A stretch of 64,000 nucleotides of DNA from Leptospira terpstrae serovar Hualin str. LT 11-33 = ATCC 700639 (GCF_000332495.1 NZ_AOGW02000011.1:62001-126000), one strand, 5' to 3'. Positions 16,909 to 25,814 are shown, numbered from the stretch's first letter. A program made the numbers and translations. Notes: generated by a model from the letters alone, not told the origin.

Positions 16909-18165
16909 ATGTCAATCAAATCCTTTATCCCTGCAAAGTTCAATCTCCCGGCTTTATGGTTTACGGATCTGACTCTTCCCGTTCTCAATAAAATGGTCCA
17001 CAATCTAGAATCGATCGAGATCTCAGAAACGGACCAAAAGACATTAAAATCCTTTCAAAAAGAAAGATTACTTTATATCTCCAATCACCCAACTACCAAA
17101 GAACCTGGTGTGGCTTACCATTCGGCAAACATCATGGGTTCAAGGTTTCATTATATGGCCGCAAGAGAGGTATTTGAATGGGCTTACGGCTTTGTTGGTG
17201 ACTTCATCCAATCCATAGGAGCCTATTCTGTGTTAGCTGGAGCACCGGATCGTGAATCACTCAAAGCATCCAGGGAAATTTTAGCATCATCAGGAGGGAA
17301 ACTCGCCCTTTTTCCAGAAGGAGAACCCACGAGTGGAATGAACGATACCCTCCTACCCTTCCAACCGGGGGTGGCCCAATTAGGTTTTTGGGGTTTGGAA
17401 GATGCACTGAAAAAAGATCCAGAAGCAAAAATTTGGATTTTACCCACCTTCGTTAAGTACAGAATGACCGGTTCGATTCAATCCATGCAAAAAGACATTG
17501 ATCAAACCATTACTAAAATGGAACAGAAGTTAGGGATCGAAAAGACCGGAAAAGACATCGTCCACAGATTTTTATCTGTGGGAAAACGAATGATTGAAAG
17601 AGAAGAAAAAGAATACGGAGTACCTGTCGAAGAAGGAAGAGCCGATGACTTTGATTACCGACTGGGACGAATGCGCCATGCCATGCTCGACAACATTGCA
17701 AGAAAAGCCAACATCCCCAAGTGGGACGCGGATGCCAATGCCATCGAAAAACTACGAAGGATCTTAAGTGTTCTCGAAATGGTGTCTGTCGGAATGCCCG
17801 ATCCGAATGGCGATCTTCCTAGTTTAGAAATGGCCACTTGGGCAAGAAAAGCGGCCACCAAAGCCTACGATTTTATTACCATTCAAACTGCCTATATTAA
17901 AGAACTACCGAGTGCGGAACGATTGTATGAGTTTTTGTATCGCTACGAAAACGAACTTTTTGGAGAATTTAGACCCAGACCTCACAAAGCAGTCGTTAGA
18001 TTTGGAACACCATTCACGATCAACGAATACTTAAGTTCTTATAAAGAAGACAAAAAGAAAACGCTAGATTCCATTACAGAACGTCTAAGAAAAGAGTTAC
18101 AAACAATGCTTGTGGAAGAAAAATCCAAATCCAACCCTTTGTTTCCGAGCCAATATATTTTTTAA
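16909..18165 (+). CDS. PlsC-like acyltransferase family protein
   Basis: This 418-residue protein has the 1-acylglycerol-phosphate acyltransferase pattern. The HX4D block appears as SNHPTTKEP (Glu in the Asp position) near residue 64, and the substrate-binding block as LFPEGEPTSG near residue 144. The second half is extra and mostly helical and does not match the short PlsC enzymes. It probably acylates a lipid; the acceptor is unknown. It overlaps the next gene by one base (TAATG), which suggests that the two products work together. Confidence 0.8.
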   Translation: MSIKSFIPAKFNLPALWFTDLTLPVLNKMVHNLESIEISETDQKTLKSFQKERLLYISNHPTTKEPGVAYHSANIMGSRFHYMAAREVFEWAYGFVGDFIQSIGAYSVLAGAPDRESLKASREILASSGGKLALFPEGEPTSGMNDTLLPFQPGVAQLGFWGLEDALKKDPEAKIWILPTFVKYRMTGSIQSMQKDIDQTITKMEQKLGIEKTGKDIVHRFLSVGKRMIEREEKEYGVPVEEGRADDFDYRLGRMRHAMLDNIARKANIPKWDADANAIEKLRRILSVLEMVSVGMPDPNGDLPSLEMATWARKAATKAYDFITIQTAYIKELPSAERLYEFLYRYENELFGEFRPRPHKAVVRFGTPFTINEYLSSYKEDKKKTLDSITERLRKELQTMLVEEKSKSNPLFPSQYIF

Positions 18166-18812
18166 TGGAAGCCTTTCGTCCAGATCAAGTAAAGGATTGG
18201 GTCACCCAGTCTAAGCCCATAGAAATGACAACCTATGGTGCTTCCAAAACATTGGATGAAAACCTAGTAACCATATTGGATTCACTTACAGAAAAATATG
18301 GAATTTCAGACTTATCGGCAATTCTTTTTACTATCGTTAAAGATCTAATCCTCAATGGCTTTAAGGCCAACTTCAAAAGACTTTTCTTTCAAGAGAACCA
18401 ACTAGACATTCACTCACCCGCCGACTATGAGTTAGGTGTAAGAATGTATAAAAGCCTGATCCTTTCTGGTCGAGGAAATACTTTCGAACCATTAGCTAGG
18501 GAAAAAAATCTCTATGTTCATATCAAAATTGAACATAACGAAACCCAGATAAAATTTGATGTGAGAAACAACACAATGCTTGTCCGAGGAGAGATGCAAA
18601 AAATTAGAAACTCTCTATTACATGCACAAAACTACAATGATATTATGGAATACTATATTGAAAGAGGAGATAATTCGGAAGGAGAAGGGATTGGGATCGC
18701 CCTTTGTGTCATCCTACTCAAGGGCGAAGGCCTTCCTACGGACCAATTTCGGATCTACCATGAGGATGGAGAAACGATAGCACAGCTTACCATCCCGCTA
18801 AAGAAAGGCTAG
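18165..18812 (+). CDS. Degenerate GHKL/histidine kinase-like ATPase domain protein
   Basis: This 215-residue protein has weak traces of a GHKL ATPase: an N-box-like stretch (VKDLILNGFKANFKRLFF), a FDVRNNT segment where D-x-G-x-G would lie, and a glycine block (SEGEGIGIALCVILLKGEG). There is no phospho-acceptor domain. It could be an anti-sigma-type kinase or a non-catalytic binding module. It is translationally coupled to the acyltransferase gene. The assignment rests on short motifs only. Confidence 0.6.
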   Translation: MEAFRPDQVKDWVTQSKPIEMTTYGASKTLDENLVTILDSLTEKYGISDLSAILFTIVKDLILNGFKANFKRLFFQENQLDIHSPADYELGVRMYKSLILSGRGNTFEPLAREKNLYVHIKIEHNETQIKFDVRNNTMLVRGEMQKIRNSLLHAQNYNDIMEYYIERGDNSEGEGIGIALCVILLKGEGLPTDQFRIYHEDGETIAQLTIPLKKG

Positions 18813-18843
18813 CCCAAAGAACCATTTCTCAGATTTTGGATTT

Positions 18844-19479
18844 ATGGGTTCTGCTACTGTCCTCTCGAATGATTCCATTCCTAATGTTCTCTCCGACATC
18901 GTTGCCAATGAATCAAACCATGCGCTTTGGTTAAATACACTTTCTCTTTTAGAACATTTGGGTTCTAGAAAAATCCTTCTCACCCAATCCAGCGAAGAAA
19001 CATCGGAAATGATTCTAAGACATGCCACAGAAGAAGCAAGGCACGCTCTCTTCTTTAAAAAAGCTGCCCGCACCATAAAGCCCAGTTTCCAATGGGGATA
19101 CCAAAATTCCGCTCTGGTCCGGGGGACTGCGGCAAGAATTTATTTCGCAAAACTAGATACCTTAGTTCGCCGGAGTTTACGGAAAGTGTTTACTGATGAA
19201 AAACAATTCACCTACCTTGCCTATTTGTATACCACCACTGTCATCGAAAAACGGGCTATGGTCGTCTATGCAGCCTATGACGAAATTTTGGACAAAACCG
19301 GCTCTCCCATTCGCCTAACCAACCTGATTTTAGAAGAGGAAGGCCACCTTTCCGAAATGAGTTCCGAAATGTTCCGCCTTGACCCGGGGGCAAAGGAAAG
19401 ATTGGCAAATTTAGAGGCCGAAGAAGCGAAAATTTTCAATCGATTCTGGCTCCAAATCCGTGAATTCTCACTGAATTAA
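18844..19479 (+). CDS. Ferritin-like diiron-carboxylate protein
   Basis: This 211-residue helical protein has metal-ligand motifs of the ferritin-like superfamily: a Glu in ANESNHALW (first helix), TEEARHALF (ExxH-like, second helix), EKRAMVVYAAYDE (third helix) and EEEGHLSEM (fourth helix). It may bind two irons and act as an oxygenase, hydroxylase or iron-storage-like protein; the substrate is unknown. It stands 31 bases after the GHKL gene and is followed by a hairpin. Confidence 0.75.
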   Translation: MGSATVLSNDSIPNVLSDIVANESNHALWLNTLSLLEHLGSRKILLTQSSEETSEMILRHATEEARHALFFKKAARTIKPSFQWGYQNSALVRGTAARIYFAKLDTLVRRSLRKVFTDEKQFTYLAYLYTTTVIEKRAMVVYAAYDEILDKTGSPIRLTNLILEEEGHLSEMSSEMFRLDPGAKERLANLEAEEAKIFNRFWLQIREFSLN

Positions 19480-19482
19480 AAA

Positions 19483-19521
19483 AGGCTTGCGGAAAAAATC
19501 CGAGCCTGGTTTTCTTCAACC
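19483..19521 (+). terminator. Probable imperfect terminator after the ferritin-like gene
   Basis: AGGCT...CGG and CCG.AGCCT form a bulged stem around an A-rich loop, followed by GGTTTTCTTC. It sits 4 bases after the stop codon and 47 bases before the SpiroCoCo gene, so the next unit probably has its own promoter. Confidence 0.5.
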
Positions 19522-19562
19522 ATCTTCATGCGACATAATACTATTATTGGATCTTTGAGAAA

Positions 19563-22500
19563 ATGGGATTAGAAGTCTTTTTATTGCCTTTTTTGGCCAG
19601 TGTTGCGGTAACCATTGGGCTACGTCGTTTAGACAAATCCAACACCAAACTGTCCCAACTCAAACGTTATGCGTCTAAATTGACCGACGAAATCCATGGA
19701 GTGGCTCTTCAAAAAATCCAATTGGTAAAAGATGCCGGAATTGACTTAGACATCCTTGTGAAACAATCCCGAAAAGTTGCCGAAGACATCCAATCTTTAA
19801 GTTCCGAGTCCCGCGACCTCTTCGAAAAAATCCGAGCGAGTAAAGACTACCTATCTTCTTTATCAGGAGAGATGGAACAAATCCAAGATTTGAGTACCCA
19901 AGTCCGTCGGGAAAAACAATACATGGAAGAAGGACTCTCTCAAATCAATACCCACAAACGAGAGTTACGTGAAGTTTCCGAAGACATGGAATCCCTTCAC
20001 AACGAATCCATTTCAATGTTGGATACCTTTCAAAATAAACTCAACCTGAGAAGTGATGAGATTTTACAATCTGTAGCTCATAAGATGGTGGAGCTAGAAA
20101 GTCTACTTGAAACTAAATCAGAATTTTTGGACAACTCACTTTCTAAAATTGCAGAGACAGCTCGCGAAAAACTTTTATCTCACGCAGAAGTGATGGTTGG
20201 TGAAACTGCTGGTCGTCTGGACCATGCACGCAAGGAAATGGACTTATTACTCGAGTCCATGAAATATGCACAAGGAGATTTGGATGTTCGCCTAACAAAG
20301 TTTGAAGATACGTCCTCACTTCTTTCTGACAAAGTAGATAAATTTGATGAAAGGTTAGAAGAAAAATACCAACGTGCTTCCGGCAAACTAGACGAAAAAG
20401 TAAACCTTCTCGATAAAAAAATCCAAGAACGTTTTGATTCCATCTTTGACCAAGTCACTCATACGAAAGATTCGTTTATGAAGGGCCTCTCCCAAGAAAC
20501 AGATGCTATCAAACGTGAAATTGAAGATCTCTCTTTGGAAACACTTTCCAAACGAGATGACATCATCAATGAAACCAGAAGACAAGCTGATGGAATCAAC
20601 CAAACCATTATCCAATTCCAAGAAAAATATTTGGAAGCGGAAAACAAACTCCTACGCCAAGCAGACATTCGCAAACAAGAGCTGATTCGTGAAATAGAAG
20701 CTTTCTCTGAAGAATTCCACCGCATCTCGGAAGAATTAAAAGAAGAAGCAAGTTCATTGAAAAAAAGTGCACTCCAAGAACTCAAAGATTTCGATCGTGA
20801 GTTGGATACTGTTCGTTCTAACCAAGAGACGGTGATCAAAACTTCTCTTTTTGAATTAAGAAAAGAACTCGAAGAAAGAATGCATTCTGATTTTCAAATC
20901 CAAAAAACAGAGATGGAATCGGATTTAGAAACAGTACAGTCCCAGGTGAAAGACTTAAGTGAATCCATAACAGCACAAACGAAAGATGTAGATGAATATG
21001 TTGAAGAATTAAAATCTGCACTCCGCGAATCAGCACATGAAATTTTAGAAACAGCAGAAGAAAAAGCCAAAGAATCGGAAGAAATTGTAACCGAAAAGAT
21101 TCGAATCGCTAATGCCAATTTAGAGCAGTTTGTTAGCAAATGGGAAGACGAACTCGCAAAAATGCGAGACGACCAAAACTATAGCATTGAAAGATTGCAG
21201 GACCGATTAAAAGAAATCCATGTGGAAGGAGCTGACCTACTCGGTGAATTCCAAAACCAATTCCAAAAAGCAAAATCCAATTTGGAAATGGCGGCAGAAT
21301 CCAAAACCAAAGAAAGTATTTCTCGTTTGGAAGATGAGGCAAAACTTGCTCGCAGCGAAGTGGATCGAATCCTCAAACATTTAGAGGAATCGGGAGAATC
21401 TTTCTTTAATTTACAAGAAGAGAAAATGGATAGACTCAATGAAACCATTGATTCGAAAATTTCCCACCAATTGACAAAACTTTTGGACAAAGGAAATATC
21501 CAACTCGGCCAACTCGAAGAAAAAATTACAAATCACCTAAGTACAGTTCGTCGCAATTTAGAAGAGAGTATCAAACGTTCCAAAGACGAATCCAAAAAAC
21601 AAATTGAAACTTACCAAAGAGATTACGAAAAATCATTCAAAGAAATTGCGAAAGAAAGCCAAGACTTCTTAAAAGAAAGTTTGGAGCGTTTTCAAGATTT
21701 GAAATATGAGATCGGGAATGGTCTGCAAGATCTAAATGATACCAAGGAAGAAACTCTCTCCAGTTTCCAATCCGAAATGGAAACACTAAAAGAGGAAATC
21801 CTTACTCTTTCCAGCGAACTAGAAACAGTAAAAGAACATTCTGATTTATTTGCTTCCGCCAAACAAATTGCAGACGAATCCAACCGGGCCGTAGAAGAAA
21901 TCTCAGAAGCCTTACAAGCCTTAGAAAAAGGCAGACCTGATCTTGACCTCTACCAATCGGCAATTTCTGAATTTTCGGAACTTAGAAAAGAAATCGCAAG
22001 TGAACTAGAAACTCTAAAAGAAGCTCAGTTCCAAACAGAAGATATCGACAAACAGGTACAAATTCTTGCATCGAACCTTGTCCATGTTTCTGAAACTATG
22101 GAAGGTTTTGAACAAAGCTTAACAGAGATTACTTCAATCGAAAATCGAGTGACCAAACTCACGACAGAACAATCGAAAATTGAATCCTTCCTTTCTTCCT
22201 TACAAGAATCACAAGACTCTGTTTTCCATTTGGTCGAAAACTTAGAAGGCCAAAAACACAATGCACGGGAACTCCAGGCTCGCCTCGACATCCTTGACCG
22301 CGAAATCGAAGTGGTGGAAGCACGGGAAAAAGAACTTACCGAAACCATCCGCCAAGCGGAAAACCGAACTTCCTTCCTTGTGGAACGAGAAGCACAGATC
22401 GATTCGGTGGAACGCAAGTTTGATAAAATTGAAGAGCTGCTAGGTGACCTTTCTGACCGCCACCGCCAAATCCTTACCCTCCAAAAACGTTTGGAAGACC

Positions 22501-22793
22501 TGAAAGAATCCTCAAGAGAAACCAAAGACGATTTGGAATCCCTCCTGGGAGAAGCAGACGAAACCTTCGAAAAACTTTCCGAATTCCTGGATATCGTTCA
22601 GGGAGCAATGCAAAGCCCCGCTCCGACTGGAAAATCGGACCGAAAAGTTTCGGGAAATCCCCTTGTCGAGAGAAAAAGAGCGACCATCCAGAACCTCCAC
22701 GACAACTACCAATGGTCTTCCGAGGCAATTAGTGAAAAATTAAATATTGAAAAATCCCTCGTAGATAGCATCCTCGGAGTTAGAAAGAAATAA
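19563..22793 (+). CDS. SpiroCoCo-family giant coiled-coil protein
   Basis: This 1076-residue protein begins with one hydrophobic segment (residues ~3-20, LEVFLLPFLASVAVTIGL) followed by roughly 950 residues of almost unbroken charged heptad coiled coil rich in Glu, Lys, Ser and Leu. The last ~45 residues differ: RKRATIQNLHDNYQWSSEAI then a short second helix ending SILGVRKK, resembling a small helix-turn-helix. The protein is thus probably anchored to the inner membrane at the N-terminus, with a long cytoplasmic rod and a possibly DNA- or protein-binding end. It is 13 bases upstream of a histone gene. SpiroCoCo is a named spirochaete family of unknown function; the architecture is read from sequence. 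Confidence 0.88.
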   Translation: MGLEVFLLPFLASVAVTIGLRRLDKSNTKLSQLKRYASKLTDEIHGVALQKIQLVKDAGIDLDILVKQSRKVAEDIQSLSSESRDLFEKIRASKDYLSSLSGEMEQIQDLSTQVRREKQYMEEGLSQINTHKRELREVSEDMESLHNESISMLDTFQNKLNLRSDEILQSVAHKMVELESLLETKSEFLDNSLSKIAETAREKLLSHAEVMVGETAGRLDHARKEMDLLLESMKYAQGDLDVRLTKFEDTSSLLSDKVDKFDERLEEKYQRASGKLDEKVNLLDKKIQERFDSIFDQVTHTKDSFMKGLSQETDAIKREIEDLSLETLSKRDDIINETRRQADGINQTIIQFQEKYLEAENKLLRQADIRKQELIREIEAFSEEFHRISEELKEEASSLKKSALQELKDFDRELDTVRSNQETVIKTSLFELRKELEERMHSDFQIQKTEMESDLETVQSQVKDLSESITAQTKDVDEYVEELKSALRESAHEILETAEEKAKESEEIVTEKIRIANANLEQFVSKWEDELAKMRDDQNYSIERLQDRLKEIHVEGADLLGEFQNQFQKAKSNLEMAAESKTKESISRLEDEAKLARSEVDRILKHLEESGESFFNLQEEKMDRLNETIDSKISHQLTKLLDKGNIQLGQLEEKITNHLSTVRRNLEESIKRSKDESKKQIETYQRDYEKSFKEIAKESQDFLKESLERFQDLKYEIGNGLQDLNDTKEETLSSFQSEMETLKEEILTLSSELETVKEHSDLFASAKQIADESNRAVEEISEALQALEKGRPDLDLYQSAISEFSELRKEIASELETLKEAQFQTEDIDKQVQILASNLVHVSETMEGFEQSLTEITSIENRVTKLTTEQSKIESFLSSLQESQDSVFHLVENLEGQKHNARELQARLDILDREIEVVEAREKELTETIRQAENRTSFLVEREAQIDSVERKFDKIEELLGDLSDRHRQILTLQKRLEDLKESSRETKDDLESLLGEADETFEKLSEFLDIVQGAMQSPAPTGKSDRKVSGNPLVERKRATIQNLHDNYQWSSEAISEKLNIEKSLVDSILGVRKK

Positions 22794-22806
22794 AACCGAG
22801 GTATCC

Positions 22807-23010
22807 ATGTCCGAAGAACAAACAGAAACAACGTCGAAGGAATCCCTAATTGTCACTTCTAAAGTGAAAGCATACATCAAAAGTAAGGGATTTATGACTT
22901 CTGGCGATGCGATTGATGGAATCAACGATGAAATCTACCGACTGATCGACAAAGCTTTGGAAAGAACCTCTGCAAACAAAAGAACAACGGTTCGGTCCAC
23001 AGATTTCTAA
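22807..23010 (+). CDS. Bacterial histone-fold protein (HLp-like)
   Basis: This 67-residue protein has a flexible acidic start and a single histone fold: VTSKVKAYIKSKG (helix 1), FMTSGD loop, AIDGINDEIYRLIDKALERT (helix 2) and NKRTTVRSTDF, the RT-pair loop and truncated helix 3. This matches the short bacterial histones described in Bdellovibrio (Bd0055/HBb) and Leptospira (HLp), which bind and shape DNA. GAGG six bases before ATG supports the start. It lies 13 bases after the SpiroCoCo gene and 3 before map, so the three are likely one operon. The histone-fold call is from my recall of the family, not a search. Confidence 0.82.
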   Translation: MSEEQTETTSKESLIVTSKVKAYIKSKGFMTSGDAIDGINDEIYRLIDKALERTSANKRTTVRSTDF

Positions 23011-23013
23011 TCC

Positions 23014-23769
23014 GTGATTTACATTAAAAACAAATCAGAAATTGAAAAGATGAGGAAGGCGGGAAAATTTGCCGCCGAACTCCTCGTTTACCTAGAACCT
23101 TTCGTAAAAGCTGGGGTCACCACCCTAGAACTAAACGATTTGGCAGAAGCTTTTACCAAAAAAAACGGCCACAGATCGGCTCCTCTAGGATACAAAGGGT
23201 TTCCTAAATCCATCTGTTCTTCCATAAACCATGTGGTTTGCCATGGAATTCCTAAAAAAGAAGATGTCCTTGCCAATGGAGACATTGTGAACTTGGACGT
23301 ATCCCCGATTGTGGATGGATACATTGGAGACACCTCCAAAACCTTTATCGTGGGGGGAAAATCCTCTCCCGAAGCAGAAAAACTGGTTTTTGATACAGAA
23401 AAAGCCATGTGGGTCGGAATTGAGCAAATAAAGCCAGGAAACCGGATTGATGATATCGGTAACGCAATCGATGATTTTTTAACTCCTTTGGGCTATGGGA
23501 TTGTGCGGGATTTAATGGGACATGGCGTGGGACGCAATTTCCATGAAGAACCACAAGTGCCTCACTTTCGCTCTCCCAGAAAACTAGCAAAAATTGAAGC
23601 AGGAATGATCTTCACAGTCGAACCCATGGTCAATTTAGGAACTTGGGAAGTGAATTTTGATAAATCCGACAAGTGGACCGTCCGTACCAAAGATGGAAAA
23701 CTCTCTGCCCAATTTGAGCATACCATACTTGTCACAGACAAAGGGTACGAAATTCTAACAAAAGTTTGA
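23014..23769 (+). CDS. map: Type I methionine aminopeptidase
   Basis: This enzyme removes the N-terminal Met from new proteins. The dinuclear metal ligands are visible in order: Asp in NLDVSPIVDGYIGD (two aspartates), His in LMGHGVGRNFHE, Glu in FTVEPMVN and Glu in FEHTILV. The length of 251 is normal. The start is GTG at 23014, three bases after the histone stop, without a strong ribosome site; coupling to the histone gene is likely. Confidence 0.96.
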   Translation: MIYIKNKSEIEKMRKAGKFAAELLVYLEPFVKAGVTTLELNDLAEAFTKKNGHRSAPLGYKGFPKSICSSINHVVCHGIPKKEDVLANGDIVNLDVSPIVDGYIGDTSKTFIVGGKSSPEAEKLVFDTEKAMWVGIEQIKPGNRIDDIGNAIDDFLTPLGYGIVRDLMGHGVGRNFHEEPQVPHFRSPRKLAKIEAGMIFTVEPMVNLGTWEVNFDKSDKWTVRTKDGKLSAQFEHTILVTDKGYEILTKV

Positions 23770-23827
23770 ACAAAAGGTTCTTGCTTTCGCATTCGATTTG
23801 TCGTCTAATTCCAAGAGAGGATTTTTT

Positions 23828-23959
23828 ATGAAACTAACCATCACTCTATTTAGTTTATTTGTCATTACATCTGCATCATTTGCCATTTGCCCTGGAAAAG
23901 AAAAACGTTCCTGCCCAGGAAAAGACAAACTCGTCGAGTGCCCACACGACGGAAAGTAG
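23828..23959 (+). CDS. Small secreted Cys-containing peptide
   Basis: This 43-residue reading frame has a clear ribosome site (GAGAGG six bases before ATG 23828). Residues 1-19 form a signal peptide ending SFA, and the mature part is about 24 residues with CPGKEKR, CPGKDK and CPHDGK: three evenly spaced Cys-Pro units, two of them followed by Gly-Lys. It could bind metal or form disulfides. It lies 58 bases after map and six bases before the response regulator gene, so it may be co-transcribed with the latter. No family is recognised. Confidence 0.65.
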   Translation: MKLTITLFSLFVITSASFAICPGKEKRSCPGKDKLVECPHDGK

Positions 23960-23965
23960 TTCTCA

Positions 23966-24361
23966 ATGAATAAAGCCATCCTCTTCGTCGATGACGAACA
24001 AATCATTCTGATGAGTCTGAAGTCTCAGCTCAAAAAACATTTTGGGAACGAGTATCGTTATGAAACGGCCCAAAATACAGAAGAGGCGTGGTCTATCATC
24101 GAAGAGTTGGCAGAAGAAGGAATCGACATTCTCATCATCATCTCCGATTGGCTCATGCCAAACCAAAGAGGAGATGAGTTCCTTCGAGATGTACACAAAA
24201 CTTATCCAGGGATTAAAAAAATAATTATTTCTGGTCACATCGATGAGCTTTCACTCAATAAATTGCGAGGGGAAGTAGACTTACATAGTTTTTTAAACAA
24301 ACCATGGTCTGAGTCGGATTTAATCAAAAAAGTAGAAGACGCCATTGCGAAGATTGCCTAG
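23966..24361 (+). CDS. Single-domain response regulator (REC)
   Basis: This 131-residue CheY-like receiver is without an output domain. Acidic pocket Asp9-Asp10 are in ILFVDDEQ, the phospho-acceptor Asp61 is in IIISDWLMP, the switch Ser/Thr is in KKIIISGH and the conserved Lys is in FLNKPWSESD. No adjacent kinase gene is seen, so its partner is elsewhere. It follows the 43-residue peptide gene by six bases. Confidence 0.9.
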   Translation: MNKAILFVDDEQIILMSLKSQLKKHFGNEYRYETAQNTEEAWSIIEELAEEGIDILIIISDWLMPNQRGDEFLRDVHKTYPGIKKIIISGHIDELSLNKLRGEVDLHSFLNKPWSESDLIKKVEDAIAKIA

Positions 24362-24378
24362 GTTTTCCTAGGAAACCT
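24358..24378 (+). promoter_or_regulatory. Dyad overlapping the thiM ribosome-binding region
   Basis: AGGTTT (24360-24365) can pair with AAACCT (24373-24378) around TCCTAGG, just five bases before the thiM start at 24383. It would sequester the AGGAAACC region. The gap is far too short for a TPP riboswitch. Its function is uncertain. Confidence 0.3.
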
Positions 24379-24382
24379 CCGC

Positions 24383-25186
24383 ATGTCTCAATCAATCATT
24401 CAAAACACAATCGACGACTTAGAATCTTTACGTTCTAAATCACCACTCGTTCACAACATTACAAACTATGTTGTCATGAATAACACCGCGAATGCACTTC
24501 TTGCTATTGGCGCCTCTCCGATTATGGCTCATGCCATCGAAGAAGTCGAAGAGATGGTTACAATCTGTTCGGCAACGGTCATCAACATTGGAACTCTTTC
24601 AGAACCTTGGATCCAAAGTATGGAAAAAGCAGCAGCAAAAGCTGTTTCTATTGGAAAACCACTGATACTGGATCCTGTGGGTGCCGGAGCGAGTAACTTG
24701 CGTAATATGGCAATTCGACGAATCTTAGGTGCAGGTAGCCCGAGTATTGTTCGAGGAAATGCTTCTGAAATTCTATCCACACTCAATTCTTCTGGAAAAA
24801 CTAAAGGAGTTGATTCTACAGATTCTTCGGATTCAGCAGTGGATTCAGGAAAGTCTCTTTCCAAAGTCACTGGTGGTGTGGTTGTGATCTCAGGTGCAAC
24901 AGATTATATCTTAAGTGGAACAGACAAAGCGCAAGTGAGAAACGGTGACCCTCTCATGACAAAGGTAACTGGTCTTGGTTGTACTGCTTCTGCTATTTGT
25001 GGTGCCTTTGCTGCCATACAAGCAAACCAATTTCGTGCTGCCACCTCTGCTATGGCTGTGATGGGAATCGCCGGAGAAATGGCAAAAACCAAAACGTCTT
25101 CTCCAGGTAGTTTCCAAGTAGCATTTTTGGATGCACTTTATGAAATAAGTCCAGATACCATAAAACAAAAGTTAAATGGTGAATAA
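24383..25186 (+). CDS. thiM: Hydroxyethylthiazole kinase
   Basis: This ribokinase-fold enzyme phosphorylates the thiazole alcohol in thiamine salvage. Family marks are VHNITNYVVMNNTANALLA near the start, LDPVGAGAS, IVRGNASEIL and VTGLGCTASAICGAF, which holds the conserved Cys of the active site. The length of 267 is normal. It overlaps thiE by 11 bases. With thiE it forms a short salvage operon; no thiD, thiC or thiG is in the window. Confidence 0.95.
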   Translation: MSQSIIQNTIDDLESLRSKSPLVHNITNYVVMNNTANALLAIGASPIMAHAIEEVEEMVTICSATVINIGTLSEPWIQSMEKAAAKAVSIGKPLILDPVGAGASNLRNMAIRRILGAGSPSIVRGNASEILSTLNSSGKTKGVDSTDSSDSAVDSGKSLSKVTGGVVVISGATDYILSGTDKAQVRNGDPLMTKVTGLGCTASAICGAFAAIQANQFRAATSAMAVMGIAGEMAKTKTSSPGSFQVAFLDALYEISPDTIKQKLNGE

Positions 25187-25814
25187 AATCAATGGGGTCT
25201 ATTTGGTAACAGATAGACCTCTTTGTTTCCACCATAATTTGGCGGAGGTAGTGCGACTTTCTGCCCTTGGGGGAGTAAACCTTGTCCAACTTAGAGAAAA
25301 AGAAACAAACAGCCGTCAATTTTTAGAATTAGCAAAACATATAAAAGAAATCCTAACCCCTTTTCAGGTCCCTCTCCTTATCAATGACCGCATTGATATT
25401 TGTTTGGCGGCCGGTGCCGATGGTGTCCACCTTGGCCAATCAGACCTTCCTTGGATGGAAGCTCGTCGTCTCCTTGGATCTTCTGCCATTATTGGTCTTT
25501 CCTTGGAAACCAAAGAAGACTATCATTCTTTGATACAAACAGAACCAAAACCTAATTTAGATTATATTGCCGTATCTCCCGTATTCGATACGGCCACCAA
25601 AACCAATACAAAACCAGCTTGGGGATTAGAAGGCCTCCATTGGTTAAGAACTCAAACCACAATTCCTATTGTTGCTATCGGCGGAATTAAAGAATCGAAT
25701 GCGAAATCTGTAATTGAAGCAGGTGCCGATTCGCTTGCAGTAGTCAGTGCGATTTGTTCGGCAAAAGATCCGAAATTTGTAACGGAAACTTTATCGAAAA
25801 AATTCCATGCATAA
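25176..25814 (+). CDS. thiE: Thiamine-phosphate synthase
   Basis: This TIM-barrel enzyme joins HMP-pyrophosphate and thiazole phosphate to give thiamine monophosphate. Signatures are GVNLVQLREKE, LLINDRIDICLAAGADGVHLGQSDLP, VSPVFDT...TK and IVAIGGI...AGADSLAVVSAI. The length of 212 is normal. The start overlaps thiM. It converges on queG. Confidence 0.95.
   Translation: MVNKINGVYLVTDRPLCFHHNLAEVVRLSALGGVNLVQLREKETNSRQFLELAKHIKEILTPFQVPLLINDRIDICLAAGADGVHLGQSDLPWMEARRLLGSSAIIGLSLETKEDYHSLIQTEPKPNLDYIAVSPVFDTATKTNTKPAWGLEGLHWLRTQTTIPIVAIGGIKESNAKSVIEAGADSLAVVSAICSAKDPKFVTETLSKKFHA

Noticed and set aside
22025..22525. 166-residue antisense frame inside the SpiroCoCo gene
   Set aside because: Very Ser/Arg-rich, a typical shadow of a Glu/Lys/Ser-rich coiled-coil gene; several similar shadows lie along the same gene.
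24362..24382. Possible TPP riboswitch before thiM-thiE
   Set aside because: Only 21 bases separate the response regulator stop and thiM, too short for the aptamer.
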